NCBI GenBank assembly: GCA_021838635.1
Contig: JAKCDC010000008.1
Span: 47,615-111,614 of the forward strand
Reading direction: 5' to 3'
Source of the DNA: Pseudomonadota bacterium
GTDB lineage: Bacteria > Pseudomonadota > Gammaproteobacteria > Steroidobacterales > Steroidobacteraceae
Length of the DNA: 64,000 bases
The position numbers were made by a program, and so were the translations under genes. Of this stretch, positions 12,797 through 25,464 are shown in pieces (within the stretch, counting starts at the first letter, position 1; every line of letters starts with the position of its first letter). The notes under the pieces were generated by a model. The model had not been told where the DNA came from. It did no database searches and was given only the letters and a program-made list of their open reading frames with translations.

Positions 12797-13543
12797 ATGT
12801 CGGCCAAGAAACCCGCGCCCAAAACTGCGAAGGGTAAGAAGGCCGCGCCGGCGAAATCCGCGGTGAAGAAGTCCGTCACGGCCAAGCGGCCGCCGGCTGC
12901 GCACAAGAGCGCGGCCCGTCCTGCTGCGCACAAGAGCGCGGCGGTCAAAAGCACCGCCCATCCGCGCCACGCGGAAACGCCCGGGACTGAGACGACTGCC
13001 GAGCGGATGCATGCGCCCGTCGCGCCCCCCCACCTGCCGCCGGTGCGCGAACGTATCGTGCACGTGAGCGACGCCGAGGAAGGCGAGTCGGCCGAGCCGG
13101 GCAGCCTGCTCGCAGGCCCCCGCAACGTTCAGCCGTACATTCCAAAGCGCGGCGAACAGTACATGAGCAAGGAGCAGCTCGAGCACTTTCGCAACATCCT
13201 CAACAGCTGGAAGCGCGACCTGATGGTCGAGGTCGACCGCACGGTCTCGCACATGAAGGATGAGGCGGCGAACTTCCCCGACCCCTCCGACCGTGCGACC
13301 CAGGAAGAGGAATTCAGCCTGGAGCTGCGCACCCGGGACCGCGAACGCAAGCTGATCCGCAAGATCGACGAGGCGTTGAAGCGCATCGAAGACGGCAGCT
13401 ACGGCTACTGTCTCGAGACCGGCGAGGAGATCGGCATCAAGCGTCTGGAGGCCCGTCCCGTGGCCACCTTGAGCATCGAGGCCCAGGAGCGGCGCGAGCG
13501 GCGCGAGAAGCAATACGGCGATCGCGACGACCGCTACCGCTGA
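12797..13543 (+). CDS. dksA: DksA-type RNA polymerase-binding factor lacking zinc-finger cysteines
   Basis: 248 aa. DksA enters the RNA polymerase secondary channel and works with ppGpp. The C-terminal half is typical: MSKEQLEHFRNILNSWK, the coiled-coil DPSDRATQEEEFSLELR, and the zinc-finger region YCLETGEEIGIKRLEARPVATLSIEAQER (given here in parts: YCLETGEEIGIK, then ATLSIEAQER). Only the first of the four zinc Cys is kept (pattern C-T-S-A), so the protein probably does not bind zinc; such versions are known in alphaproteobacteria and in DksA2-type paralogues. The first 110 residues are a Lys/Ala/Pro-rich extension absent from E. coli DksA. The RBS TAGGAG sits six bases before the ATG. Confidence 0.92.
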   Translation: MSAKKPAPKTAKGKKAAPAKSAVKKSVTAKRPPAAHKSAARPAAHKSAAVKSTAHPRHAETPGTETTAERMHAPVAPPHLPPVRERIVHVSDAEEGESAEPGSLLAGPRNVQPYIPKRGEQYMSKEQLEHFRNILNSWKRDLMVEVDRTVSHMKDEAANFPDPSDRATQEEEFSLELRTRDRERKLIRKIDEALKRIEDGSYGYCLETGEEIGIKRLEARPVATLSIEAQERRERREKQYGDRDDRYR

Positions 13544-13544
13544 T

Positions 13545-14447
13545 CTGAGCGCGGCGGCCGGCTACGTCGGCCGCTTCGCCCCCTCCCCCACCGGCGCGCT
13601 GCACCTGGGGTCGCTGTTGGCGGCCGTGGGCAGCTTTGTCGACGCCCGCCACCATGGCGGCCGCTGGCGGGTGCGTATCGAGGACATCGATCCGCGCTGC
13701 GTTCCCGGCAGTGCCGATCAGATCCTGCGGACCCTCGAGGCGTTCGGCCTCGAATGGGATGGCCCCGTAGAGGTGCAAAGCCAACGCACCGAGTCGTACC
13801 GGGCCGCGCTCGAGCAGCTGCGCGCCGCGGGCGCCACCTTCGAGTGCACCTGCTCGCGCAGCGAGCTGGCCGCGTACGGGGCGCTCACCAGCCGCTACCC
13901 CGGTCTGTGCCGCAGCGGACCGCGGCGCGACGGCCCGAGCGCCACGCGCCTGCGCATCGAGGCGCTGCGCATCTTCACGTTCGAGGATCGCTTCCAGGGC
14001 CCCTTCAGCTGCCCGGCGGGCAGCCTCGGCGATGTGGTCGTGCGCCGCCGCGACGGCGTGTTCGCCTACCAGCTCGCCGTCGTCGTCGATGATGCGCTGC
14101 AGGGCATCACCGACGTGGTGCGCGGCGCGGATCTGCTCGAGAGCACCGGCTGGCAGATCGCGCTGCAGGAGGCACTGCGGCTGGCGCGACCGCGCTACGG
14201 GCACCTGCCGCTGCTCACCGAGCCCGGCGGGGCGAAGCTCGCCAAGCGCCACCACGCGGTGCCCCTCGACGCCCACCGCGCGAGCGCCGAACTGTTGGCG
14301 GTGCTGCGGCTGCTCGGCCAGGCGCCCCCGGCCGAACTCGATGGCGCCGCACCATCGGTCGTGCTCGCCTGGGCGAGCGCGCACTGGCGGCCCGCGGCCT
14401 TCCACGGCCGGCGGGAGATTGCGTTGGCGCGCCGCACAGGCTCCTGA
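13545..14447 (+). CDS. gluQ: Glutamyl-Q tRNA(Asp) synthetase, probable non-AUG start
   Basis: Charges the queuosine base of tRNA-Asp with glutamate, a step following QueF-dependent queuosine synthesis, whose gene is 1 kb upstream. The HIGH-type motif is HLGS in GRFAPSPTGALHLGS, and the adenylate loop is AKRHHAVPL. The usual partner order dksA-gluQ is kept. The frame has no ATG, GTG or TTG that leaves the HIGH motif intact: the nearest conventional start (TTG at 13617) would remove it. CTG at 13545, one base after the dksA stop, gives an N-terminus of normal length; ATC at 13521 is an alternative. Either the start is non-canonical or there is a sequence error. Confidence 0.88.
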   Translation: MSAAAGYVGRFAPSPTGALHLGSLLAAVGSFVDARHHGGRWRVRIEDIDPRCVPGSADQILRTLEAFGLEWDGPVEVQSQRTESYRAALEQLRAAGATFECTCSRSELAAYGALTSRYPGLCRSGPRRDGPSATRLRIEALRIFTFEDRFQGPFSCPAGSLGDVVVRRRDGVFAYQLAVVVDDALQGITDVVRGADLLESTGWQIALQEALRLARPRYGHLPLLTEPGGAKLAKRHHAVPLDAHRASAELLAVLRLLGQAPPAELDGAAPSVVLAWASAHWRPAAFHGRREIALARRTGS

Positions 14448-14452
14448 AACGA

Positions 14453-14486
14453 CACGGGGCCCGCGCCTTACGACGCGGGCCCCGTG
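14453..14486. terminator. Hairpin between gluQ and pnp
   Basis: Perfect 13-bp inverted repeat CACGGGGCCCGCG / CGCGGGCCCCGTG around an 8-base loop, between convergent gluQ and pnp. No U-run is visible on either strand. Confidence 0.7.
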
Positions 14487-14510
14487 TACAGGCTCGTCTG
14501 CGCGCGTGCG

Positions 14511-16595
14511 TTACGCGACGTCGACGTCGCGCATCGAGAGGCGGATGCGCCCCTGACGGTCGACTTCGAGCACCTTCACGCGGATCACGTCGCCTTCCTT
14601 GAGCTTGTCGCTGACCCGCTCGACGCGCTCGTTGGAGATCTGCGAGATGTGCACCAGACCGTCGCGGCCCGGCAGGATGGTGACGAATGCGCCGAAGTCC
14701 ATCAGGCGCGCCACCTTGCCCTCGTAGATGCGCCCGACTTCCACATCGGCGGTGATCAGCTCGATGCGCCGCTGGGCCTCGCGGCCGGCGGTGCCGTTGA
14801 CCGAGGCGATCTTCACCGTGCCGTCGCTCTCGATGTCGATGGTGGTGCCGGTCTCCTCGGTGATCTGACGGATCACCGCACCGCCCTTGCCGATCACATC
14901 GCGGATCTTCTCCGGATCGATCTTCAGGGTGATGATCGAGGGCGCCCACTCGGACATGTTGGCCCGCGGGGTGCTGATGACCTTGTTCATCTGCTCGAGG
15001 ATGTGCAGCCGGCCCTCGCGGGCCTGGGCGAGTGCCACCTTCATGATCTCGGGCGTGACGCCCTCGACCTTGATGTCCATCTGCAGCGCGGTCACACCGT
15101 CTTTGGTGCCGGCCACCTTGAAATCCATGTCGCCGAGATGATCCTCGTCGCCGAGGATGTCGGTGAGCACCTTGAAGCGGCCGCCCTCGAGCACCAGGCC
15201 CATCGCGACACCGGCCACCGGCGCCTTGATCGGCACGCCGGCATCCATCATCGCGAGCGAGGAGCCGCACACGCTCGCCATCGAGCTCGAGCCATTCGAC
15301 TCCAGGATCTCCGAGACGACGCGGATCACGTACGGGAATTTGGCCATGTCGGGCATGACCGCGTTCACGCCGCGGCGGGCCAGGTTGCCGTGGCCGATCT
15401 CGCGGCGCTTCGGGGAGCCCATCATGCCGGTCTCACCGACCGAGAACGGCGGGAAGTTGTAGTGCAGCATGAACGGTTCGCGCCGCTCGCCCTCGAGCGC
15501 ATCGATGATCTGGGCATCGCGGGTGGTGCCGAGCGTCGTGACCACGAGCGCCTGCGTCTCCCCGCGGGTGAACAGCGCCGAGCCGTGGGTGCGCGGCAGC
15601 ACGCCGACCTTGACGGTGATCGGACGCACCGTGGTGCAGTCGCGTCCGTCGATGCGCGGCTCGCCGTTGAGGATGCGCTGGCGCACGATGTCGCTTTCGA
15701 GCTTGAACAGCGCGGTGTCGACCGGATCGGCACTCCACTGCGCGCCCTCGCCTTCGGTGAGCGCCGCGATCGTCTCGCGCTTGATCTCACCCACGCGGGT
15801 GTAGCGCTGCTGCTTCTCGGTGATGGTGTAGGCCTGGGCGAGCGCATCGCGCGCCTTGCCGGCGACGGCGGCGGCGAGCTCGGCGCTCTCGGCCGGCGCC
15901 TGCCACTCCCAGCGCGGCTTGCCGGCCTCGCGGGCGAGCTCACGGATCGCGCCGATCGCGGTCTGCATCTGCTGGTGGCCAAACACCACCGCGCCGAGCA
16001 TCTGCTCCTCGGTGAGGCCCTTGGCCTCGGACTCGACCATCAGCACGCCCTTCTCGGTGCCAGCGACCACTAGGTGCAGCTGCGACTCGGCGAGCTCGGC
16101 GAGCGTCGGATTGAGCACGTACGCGCCATTCTTCCAGCCGACGCGCGCGGCGCCCACCGGGCCGTTGAACGGAATACCCGAGAGCGCGAGCGCCGCGGAA
16201 GCGCCGAGCAGCGAGGCGATGTCCGGATCGATCTGCGGGTCGAGCGAGACCACCGTCGCCACGACCTGCACGTCGTTGAAGAAGCCATCCGGGAAGAGCG
16301 GACGGATCGGGCGGTCAATCAGACGCGAGGTCAGCGTCTCCTTCTCGCTCGGCCGGCCCTCACGCTTGAAGAACCCGCCCGGGATGCGCCCGGCGGCGTA
16401 GGTCTTCTCGACGTAGTTGACGGTCAGGGGCAGGAAATCGCGGCCCGCGGCCGGCGCCTTCTGCGCGCACACCGTGACCAACACCACCGTGTCGCCCATG
16501 GAGACGCGCACCGCGCCGTCGGCCTGACGGGCCAGTTCGCCGGTGTCCAGCGTGACCGTATGGGAGCCGTATTGAAATGACTTGCTGACGCTCAA
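14511..16595 (-). CDS. pnp: Polyribonucleotide nucleotidyltransferase
   Basis: Phosphorolytic 3'-5' exoribonuclease of the degradosome. Two RNase PH domains, then KH ([20 protein letters not shown]) and S1 ([17 protein letters not shown]) domains. I start it at TTG 16595 ([10 protein letters not shown], matching the usual N-terminus) because GAGGA lies seven bases upstream; an in-frame TTG at 16616 gives seven more residues. It follows rpsO as in most gammaproteobacteria. Confidence 0.96.
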   Translation of the reverse strand: MSVSKSFQYGSHTVTLDTGELARQADGAVRVSMGDTVVLVTVCAQKAPAAGRDFLPLTVNYVEKTYAAGRIPGGFFKREGRPSEKETLTSRLIDRPIRPLFPDGFFNDVQVVATVVSLDPQIDPDIASLLGASAALALSGIPFNGPVGAARVGWKNGAYVLNPTLAELAESQLHLVVAGTEKGVLMVESEAKGLTEEQMLGAVVFGHQQMQTAIGAIRELAREAGKPRWEWQAPAESAELAAAVAGKARDALAQAYTITEKQQRYTRVGEIKRETIAALTEGEGAQWSADPVDTALFKLESDIVRQRILNGEPRIDGRDCTTVRPITVKVGVLPRTHGSALFTRGETQALVVTTLGTTRDAQIIDALEGERREPFMLHYNFPPFSVGETGMMGSPKRREIGHGNLARRGVNAVMPDMAKFPYVIRVVSEILESNGSSSMASVCGSSLAMMDAGVPIKAPVAGVAMGLVLEGGRFKVLTDILGDEDHLGDMDFKVAGTKDGVTALQMDIKVEGVTPEIMKVALAQAREGRLHILEQMNKVISTPRANMSEWAPSIITLKIDPEKIRDVIGKGGAVIRQITEETGTTIDIESDGTVKIASVNGTAGREAQRRIELITADVEVGRIYEGKVARLMDFGAFVTILPGRDGLVHISQISNERVERVSDKLKEGDVIRVKVLEVDRQGRIRLSMRDVDVA

Positions 16596-16642
16596 GGTCC
16601 AGTCCTCGATTTGCAAAAGGGTTCAGCGGCAAACACCAGGTA

Positions 16643-16677
16643 CAAAAATAACGAAGGGCCGCAGTGTTTGCGGCCCT
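16643..16677 (-). terminator. Intrinsic terminator after rpsO
   Basis: On the minus strand, stem AGGGCCGCA / TGCGGCCCT (9 bp; 16655-16663 with 16669-16677) is followed by a T-rich run TTATTTTTG. It lies between rpsO and pnp, so pnp is probably reached by read-through, as in E. coli where the rpsO-pnp boundary contains a partial terminator. Confidence 0.85.
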
Positions 16678-16689
16678 CCTGGTGTTCGT

Positions 16690-16959
16690 TCAGCGGCGCA
16701 GTCCCAGACGCTCGACCAGTTCCTGATAGGTCTGCGGCTGAGTCGCCTTGAGGTAATCGAGGAGCTTGCGGCGCTGATTGACGAGCTTCACCAGCCCGCG
16801 CCGTGAGGCGTGATCGCCCTTGTGCGCGCTGAAATGCTCGCCCAGGCCATTGATGCGCTCGGAGAGCAGCGCAACCTGAACCTCGGGGGATCCGGTATCC
16901 GCAGGTCCGCGCTGGTATTGCGTCAGAATCCCGCTCTTTTTCTCGCTGGTTAAAGCCAT
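16690..16959 (-). CDS. rpsO: 30S ribosomal protein S15
   Basis: 89 aa, exact family length. Binds 16S rRNA in the platform. The typical segments [15 protein letters not shown] and [21 protein letters not shown] are present. Followed by an intrinsic terminator and pnp. Confidence 0.98.
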   Translation of the reverse strand: MALTSEKKSGILTQYQRGPADTGSPEVQVALLSERINGLGEHFSAHKGDHASRRGLVKLVNQRRKLLDYLKATQPQTYQELVERLGLRR

Positions 16960-17067
16960 TGCACGACGGTCCTAAGTAACTGTATTAGATGCCCGTTTAA
17001 GGAAGCCCGCAATTTTACCCGTGGAGGGCCCTTCGCCACAAGGTGGGCGCTGCGATATGATCACGCC

Positions 17068-17325
17068 ATGAAGACTCGATCCCTCCTGCCCATCGTTCTC
17101 GCCAGCGCGCTGCTGCTCGGCGGCTGCGCGGGCGGGCCGTCGCCCCGGGGCGAGGCCACCGCCGCGGCGGGCGCCTGCGGACACGCGGCGCACCCGCTCG
17201 GATCGCAGTCCTGCTCACCGTTCACGCGCCGTTACAGCGCCCGGCAGCTGAGCCAGACCGGGCACATGAATCCCGCGCGTGCGCTGGCGACGCTCGACCC
17301 GGCGGTGACGACCCAGGGGCCCTAG
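17068..17325 (+). CDS. Small putative lipoprotein of unknown function
   Basis: 85 aa. Residues 1-20 form a lipoprotein signal (LLPIVLASALLLGGC) with Cys20 as lipidation site; the rest is short and has two further Cys pairs-like positions (C37 and C49) and no recognised domain. No strong RBS is seen before the ATG. It lies alone between divergent rpsO and convergent truB and is followed by a hairpin. The signal peptide is the only support, so this is a moderate call. Confidence 0.55.
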   Translation: MKTRSLLPIVLASALLLGGCAGGPSPRGEATAAAGACGHAAHPLGSQSCSPFTRRYSARQLSQTGHMNPARALATLDPAVTTQGP

Positions 17326-17354
17326 GACCCGCCCCCCTGGGCGGGCGCGGTCCT
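17324..17354. terminator. Hairpin between the small lipoprotein gene and truB
   Basis: Stem AGGACCCGCCC pairs with GGGCG-GGTCCT with one bulged C. It lies between convergent genes and has no U-run. Confidence 0.55.
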
Positions 17355-17355
17355 G

Positions 17356-18246
17356 TCAGGCCGGCGGCGTCCCGGTGAGCGCCAACAGACGGCGAGGCTG
17401 CACTGTGCCTGCGGCCAGTTCCCCGATTCCCATGAAGGCGCCGTGTTCATCGTACAGGCGTGCCTTGCCGGTGGCCTCGACGCTCACCGGCACCGCCTGG
17501 CCGTGACGCACCCGCTCGGCCCGGGCCGCATCGAGCGGGACGGCCGGCAGGTGTCCGAGCGGCCGGTCCGGCGCCAGCAGCGCGCCCGCCCGCGCATCGG
17601 CGCCTGTCGTCTCAAGAGCCTCGAGCGTCTGCATCGGCTCGCACTCGAAGGGTGCCACCCACTCGCGCCGCAGCAGCACCACATGGCCGCAGGTGCCCAG
17701 GGCGCGGGCGATATCCTCGGCGAGCACGCGCACATAGGTGCCCTTGGCGCACTCCACGGTCAGCTCCAGCCGCTGCGCCTGCGCCTGCAGCAGCGTCAGG
17801 GCGTAGATCTCGATGGGGCGCGCCGCGCGCTCAACGGACACTCCGGCGCGGGCGAGCTCGTACAGCGGCCGGCCGTCGCGCTTCAGCGCCGAGTACATCG
17901 GCGGGACCTGCAGCTGCGCCCCGCGCAGCCCCGCGAGCGCCGCCTCGAGCGTCCCGGGGTCAAGCGGCGGCACCGCCGCTCGCTCGATGACCTCGCCTTC
18001 CACATCGCCGGTGGCCGTGCGCGCCCCGAGGGCGATGGCGAAGCGGTAGCGCTTGCGGCTCGAGAGGATCTCCCCGGCGATCTTGGTCGCCTCGTCGAGG
18101 CAGATCGGCAGCATCCCGGTGGCGAGCGGATCGAGACTGCCGGCATGACCGGCCTTGGCCGCTCCATAGAGCCGCCGCACGCGCTGCAGCGCGGCGTTCG
18201 ACGAGAGCCCCAAGGGCTTGTCGAGGAGCACGATCCCGCTGGGCAT
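17356..18246 (-). CDS. truB: tRNA pseudouridine(55) synthase
   Basis: 296 aa. Makes the universal pseudouridine 55 in the T-loop. The catalytic Asp is D39 in the motif AGSLDPLATGMLP, and GIVLLDKPLGLSS starts the protein. A PUA-like C-terminus is present. Fourth gene of the rimP-nusA-infB-rbfA-truB operon, 4 bases after rbfA. Confidence 0.96.
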   Translation of the reverse strand: MPSGIVLLDKPLGLSSNAALQRVRRLYGAAKAGHAGSLDPLATGMLPICLDEATKIAGEILSSRKRYRFAIALGARTATGDVEGEVIERAAVPPLDPGTLEAALAGLRGAQLQVPPMYSALKRDGRPLYELARAGVSVERAARPIEIYALTLLQAQAQRLELTVECAKGTYVRVLAEDIARALGTCGHVVLLRREWVAPFECEPMQTLEALETTGADARAGALLAPDRPLGHLPAVPLDAARAERVRHGQAVPVSVEATGKARLYDEHGAFMGIGELAAGTVQPRRLLALTGTPPA

Positions 18247-18250
18247 CGGC

Positions 18251-18615
18251 TCAGTGCTTGGCCTGGTCTTCGGCGCGCGCCCGATCGATCAGCCCGCTCA
18301 GCTGCGCGGCCCTCTCGGCGGTGTCATCGAGCAGAAACTCCAGCCGCGGGGCATGACGCAGGCCGAGCTCGCGCCCGGCCTGGCCGCGCAAAAAACCTCC
18401 GGCGTGCGTCAGCCCGCGCAGCACCTCCTCGGGCGGGTGCTGCGAGGCGAACGGCGCGACGTAGATGCGCGCCACGCTCATGTCGGGCAGCAGCCGCACC
18501 GCGGTGACCGTGACACTGCCGACGCGCGGGTCCTTGACCTCGCGCGCGATCAGCTCGGCCAGCACGCGCTGCAGCTGCGACTCGATTCTGCGGACTCTGG
18601 GACTGGCCGAGCTCA

Positions 18616-18616
<1 letters not shown>
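18251..18616 (-). CDS. rbfA: 30S ribosome-binding factor A
   Basis: 121 aa, KH-like cold-shock assembly factor for 16S rRNA maturation. Typical features: RVRRIESQLQRVLAELIAREVKDPR, here quoted as RVRRIESQLQRVLAELI and EVKDPR, plus PDMSVARIYVAPF. The ATG overlaps the infB stop (TAATGA), so the two are translationally coupled. Confidence 0.95.
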
Positions 18617-21219
<2,603 letters not shown>

Positions 21220-21238
21220 ACGTCTTGCACTCCCCCGG

Positions 21239-22735
21239 TCATTGACCGGGCGCGAACCAGTGAGCCCGCGCAGTCATGATGAGCTTGCCCGCCTCTTCCG
21301 GCGTCATGCCCTCGATATCGTTCAAATCGTCGATCGACTGCTCGGCGAGTTCCTCGCGCGTGCGCACGCCGCGGCGCGCCAGCGCCAGCGCCAGGTCCGG
21401 GCTCATGCCCTGCAGCCGCAGCAGATCGTCAGCCGGCATCGCCTGCTCCAAGGATTCCTCGCTCGCGATCGCCTGGGTGAGCAGCACGTCGCGGGCGCGG
21501 TTGCGCAGCTCCTTGACGATCTGCTCATCAAACTCCGCGATGCCGGCGAGCTCACCCTGCGGCACGTAGGCGATCTCCTCGATGGTCGAGAATCCCTCCT
21601 GGGCCAGGATGGTCGCGACGTCCTCATCGACGTCGAGCTGTTTCATGAACAACTGCACCAGCGTCTTTGACTCCGAGTCGCTCTTCGCCTCGGCGTCCGA
21701 CTCGGTCATCACATTGAGCTCCCAGCCGCTCAGCTGGCTGGCCAAGCGGATGTTCTGCCCGCCGCGGCCGATGGCCTGGGACAGCTTGTCCTCGGCCACC
21801 GCGATATCCATGCTGTGCGAGTCCTCATCGACCACGATCGAGAGCACTTCGGCCGGCGACATGGCGTTGATCACGAACTGCGCCGGGTTCTCGTCGAACG
21901 GAATGATGTCGACGCGCTCCCCGGCGATCTCGTTCGAGACGGCCTGGACGCGCGAGCCGCGCATGCCGACGCAGGCGCCCACCGGATCGATGCGCGGATC
22001 GTTGCTGCGCACGGCGATCTTGGCGCGCACGCCCGCATCGCGGGCCGCCCCGAGGATCTGGATCAACCCCTGCCCGACCTCGGGCACTTCAAGCTTGAAC
22101 AGCTCGATCAGGAACTCCGGGGCGGTGCGGCTGAGGAACAGCTGCGGGCCACGCAGCTCCGAGCGGACCTCACGCAGGAACGCCTTGATGCGGTCCTGCG
22201 CCTTGACCTGCTCGCGCGGGATCATGTCGGTGCGCGGCACGAACCCCTCGGCGTTCGAGCCGAGGTCGATGAAAATACCGTTGCGATCGACGCGCTTGAC
22301 CACCCCGCTGACCAGCGTGCCGACGCGATCGCGGTAGGCATCGACCACCTGCTGGCGCTCGGCCTCGCGCACCTTCTGCACGATGACCTGCTTGGCCTGC
22401 TGGGCGGCGATGCGCCCGAAGGTGACCGACTCGATCGGCTCCTCGACGTACGTGTCGACCGTCGCGCCCGGATTCATGTCAAGCGCATCCTCCAGGCGCA
22501 GTTCGCGCTCCGGGGCCTGCAACTCGGTGGACTCATCGGCGAACACTTTCCAGCGCCGGAACGTCTCGTAATCGCCACTGCGCCGGTCGATGGCGACGCG
22601 CACGTCCCACTCCTCGCCGTGCTTGCGGCGCGTGGCGGCGGCAAGCGCGGCCTCGAGCGCCTCGAAAATCACTTCTTTGTCGACGCCCTTCTCGTTCGAG
22701 ACGGCATCGACAACCATCAGGATTTCCTTGTTCAC
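21239..22735 (-). CDS. nusA: Transcription termination/antitermination factor NusA
   Basis: 498 aa. N-terminal RNA polymerase-binding domain, S1 domain ([20 protein letters not shown]), two KH domains ([19 protein letters not shown], then [13 protein letters not shown]), and two C-terminal acidic repeats (about 360-498) as in gammaproteobacteria. Located between rimP and infB. NusA of E. coli represses its own operon through leader terminators; two such terminators are present here upstream of rimP. Confidence 0.97.
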   Translation of the reverse strand: MNKEILMVVDAVSNEKGVDKEVIFEALEAALAAATRRKHGEEWDVRVAIDRRSGDYETFRRWKVFADESTELQAPERELRLEDALDMNPGATVDTYVEEPIESVTFGRIAAQQAKQVIVQKVREAERQQVVDAYRDRVGTLVSGVVKRVDRNGIFIDLGSNAEGFVPRTDMIPREQVKAQDRIKAFLREVRSELRGPQLFLSRTAPEFLIELFKLEVPEVGQGLIQILGAARDAGVRAKIAVRSNDPRIDPVGACVGMRGSRVQAVSNEIAGERVDIIPFDENPAQFVINAMSPAEVLSIVVDEDSHSMDIAVAEDKLSQAIGRGGQNIRLASQLSGWELNVMTESDAEAKSDSESKTLVQLFMKQLDVDEDVATILAQEGFSTIEEIAYVPQGELAGIAEFDEQIVKELRNRARDVLLTQAIASEESLEQAMPADDLLRLQGMSPDLALALARRGVRTREELAEQSIDDLNDIEGMTPEEAGKLIMTARAHWFAPGQ

Positions 22736-22776
22736 TACTGATTACCTCTGCAACTGTCGCCTGCGGCGCACGCAAC

Positions 22777-23229
22777 TCAACCGGCCAGTCTCGCCTTGGC
22801 CATCTCGCCGTAACCCACCGTCACCCTCTGCCCATCGACCTCCAGCTCGATGCCCGACTCCCCGGCCGCGCACAGCGTGCCGGTGTAGCGGCGACGCCCC
22901 TCGCGCGGCGCGGCGAGCTCGACGAACACCCGCGCCCCGGCGAAACGCTCAAAATGCGCCCGCGTGCGCAGCACCCGGTCAAAGCCAGGCGAGGACACCT
23001 CCAGCGTGTAGGCCGTCGGAATCGGATCCTCGACATCGAGCAGCGCCGAGACCTCGCGGCTGACGCGCTCGCAATCCTCGATGCCGACCCCTTCGGGCTG
23101 GTCAATGAACAGCCGCACCGTGGCGCTGGAGCGCCCGGCGCTGTATTCCACGTCCACCAGCTCATAGCCGAGCCGCCCTGCCAGGGGTTCAATGAGGGTG
23201 ATCAGCCGCTCTCTCAATGTCGCCGCCAT
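22777..23229 (-). CDS. rimP: Ribosome maturation factor RimP
   Basis: 150 aa factor for 30S assembly. GYELVDVEYS, VRLFIDQPEGVGIEDCERVSRE and the strongly conserved YTLEVSSPGFDRVL are seen. I choose the ATG at 23229, preceded by GGAAGGATCG. The reading frame stays open upstream to a GTG at 23436, but that stretch crosses two intrinsic terminators and looks like untranslated leader. First protein gene of the rimP-nusA-infB-rbfA-truB operon. Confidence 0.95.
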   Translation of the reverse strand: MAATLRERLITLIEPLAGRLGYELVDVEYSAGRSSATVRLFIDQPEGVGIEDCERVSREVSALLDVEDPIPTAYTLEVSSPGFDRVLRTRAHFERFAGARVFVELAAPREGRRRYTGTLCAAGESGIELEVDGQRVTVGYGEMAKARLAG

Positions 23230-23267
23230 CGATCCTTCCCTCACCACCGAGACGCCCATAAACAAAA

Positions 23268-23283
23268 CGGGCCACCCGGCCCG
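23268..23283 (-). terminator. Leader terminator 2 upstream of rimP
   Basis: Minus-strand stem CGGGCC-GGGT-GGCCCG followed by TTTTGTTT, ending about 30 bases before the rimP ATG. With the terminator at 23393-23412 it makes a tandem pair within the leader. Confidence 0.75.
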
Positions 23284-23392
23284 CCCGGCCACCGCACTGC
23301 GGTCGCCGCACTCCCCTCGGTGCGCGCCACGCGGCGGCGCACCCCCGTATGCGCCGCGCGCACTGCGGCGCGTGCCGGCCACCCAAAAACAA

Positions 23393-23412
23393 AAAGCCCC
23401 TCGGGGGGCTTT
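23393..23412 (-). terminator. Leader terminator 1 upstream of rimP
   Basis: Minus-strand stem AAAGCCCC-CCGA-GGGGCTTT followed directly by TTGTTTTTGG: a textbook intrinsic terminator. It would end transcripts from the promoter at 23493-23521 after about 100 nt. Confidence 0.85.
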
Positions 23413-23486
23413 ATCGTGATCACGCTGTCGGAGCACTCGTCCCGAGGGCGCAGCCGCTCCGAATCCCGCGGCCGAGGCCCGCCGGG
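23413..23486 (-). ncRNA. Candidate short leader RNA of the rimP-nusA operon
   Basis: Between a good promoter (23493-23521) and intrinsic terminator 1 there is no convincing ORF and no tRNA-like fold that I can recognise (E. coli has a tRNA-fMet gene at this place). A transcript of about 100 nt ending at terminator 1 is expected; it may be an attenuator leader or a small RNA. Confidence 0.4.
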
Positions 23487-23492
23487 AAGCGC

Positions 23493-23521
23493 ATTGTACG
23501 CTGAAGCGTTGCCGCCGTGAA
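23493..23521 (-). promoter_or_regulatory. Sigma70-type promoter for the rimP-nusA operon
   Basis: On the minus strand, -35 TTCACG and -10 TACAAT are separated by exactly 17 bases. No other gene on this strand lies upstream within the intergenic region, so this is the likely operon promoter. The whole 376-base gap 23230-23605 holds this promoter, two terminators and a GC-rich stretch with minor hairpins. Confidence 0.65.
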
Positions 23522-23605
23522 GGTCTTTTCCGTCAAGGTGTTCCGCACCGCCCAGCGCACCGGAAATGCGCCCGCCCGACGCGCCGGCCGCTACCATAGC
23601 GGCCC

Positions 23606-24013
23606 ATGAAGGATCCGGCGATCGGCTCAGGCGGGGGCACTGCGCGCGTGGACCGGTGGCTGTTCGGGGTGCGTCTGTTCAAGTCGCGCTCGCTAGCCAC
23701 CGAGGCCGTCAGCGGGGGCCGCGTGCACGTCAACGGGGCACGCGTGAAGGCCTCGCATGCGGTGCGGCCCGGTGATGTGGTGCGTTTCATGCGCGGGGCG
23801 GTGGAGTTCGACTGCACGGTGCAGGCCATCCCCGAGCGGCGCGGGCCAGCCGCCCAGACCGCGCACTGCTACCTGGAAAGCGAGGCGAGCCAGGCGCGCC
23901 GGGCGGCATTCGCCGAGCGCTCGCGCCTCGCCGCAGCATTCGCGCCCCGGCCCGAGGAGCGGCCCGACAAGCATGCCCGGCGCGAGCTGCGCCGGCTGCG
24001 CGGGCGCGACTGA
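23606..24013 (+). CDS. hslR: Hsp15-like S4-domain RNA-binding protein
   Basis: 135 aa. An S4 domain occupies residues about 14-75 ([21 protein letters not shown], quoted here as [15 protein letters not shown], and [17 protein letters not shown]), followed by a basic Arg/Ala-rich tail. Hsp15 binds 50S subunits carrying nascent chains. The gene is divergent from rimP. Confidence 0.9.
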   Translation: MKDPAIGSGGGTARVDRWLFGVRLFKSRSLATEAVSGGRVHVNGARVKASHAVRPGDVVRFMRGAVEFDCTVQAIPERRGPAAQTAHCYLESEASQARRAAFAERSRLAAAFAPRPEERPDKHARRELRRLRGRD

Positions 24014-24093
24014 ATCGCCCCCGGGGACGAAGCCGGAGCCGAAAGTCCACACAGCGGCGCGGGTTTGAACCTGCGCCTGAAGAGGTTCACTGC

Positions 24094-25458
<1,365 letters not shown>

Positions 25459-25464
25459 GCGCGC

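Noticed and set aside
22777..23436. A longer RimP start at GTG 23436
   Set aside because: The extra 69 codons cross two intrinsic terminators and have no family similarity; ATG 23229 has a good RBS.
23413..23486. A tRNA-fMet gene upstream of rimP as in E. coli
   Set aside because: No CCA end, anticodon stem or T-loop could be identified between the promoter and terminator 1.
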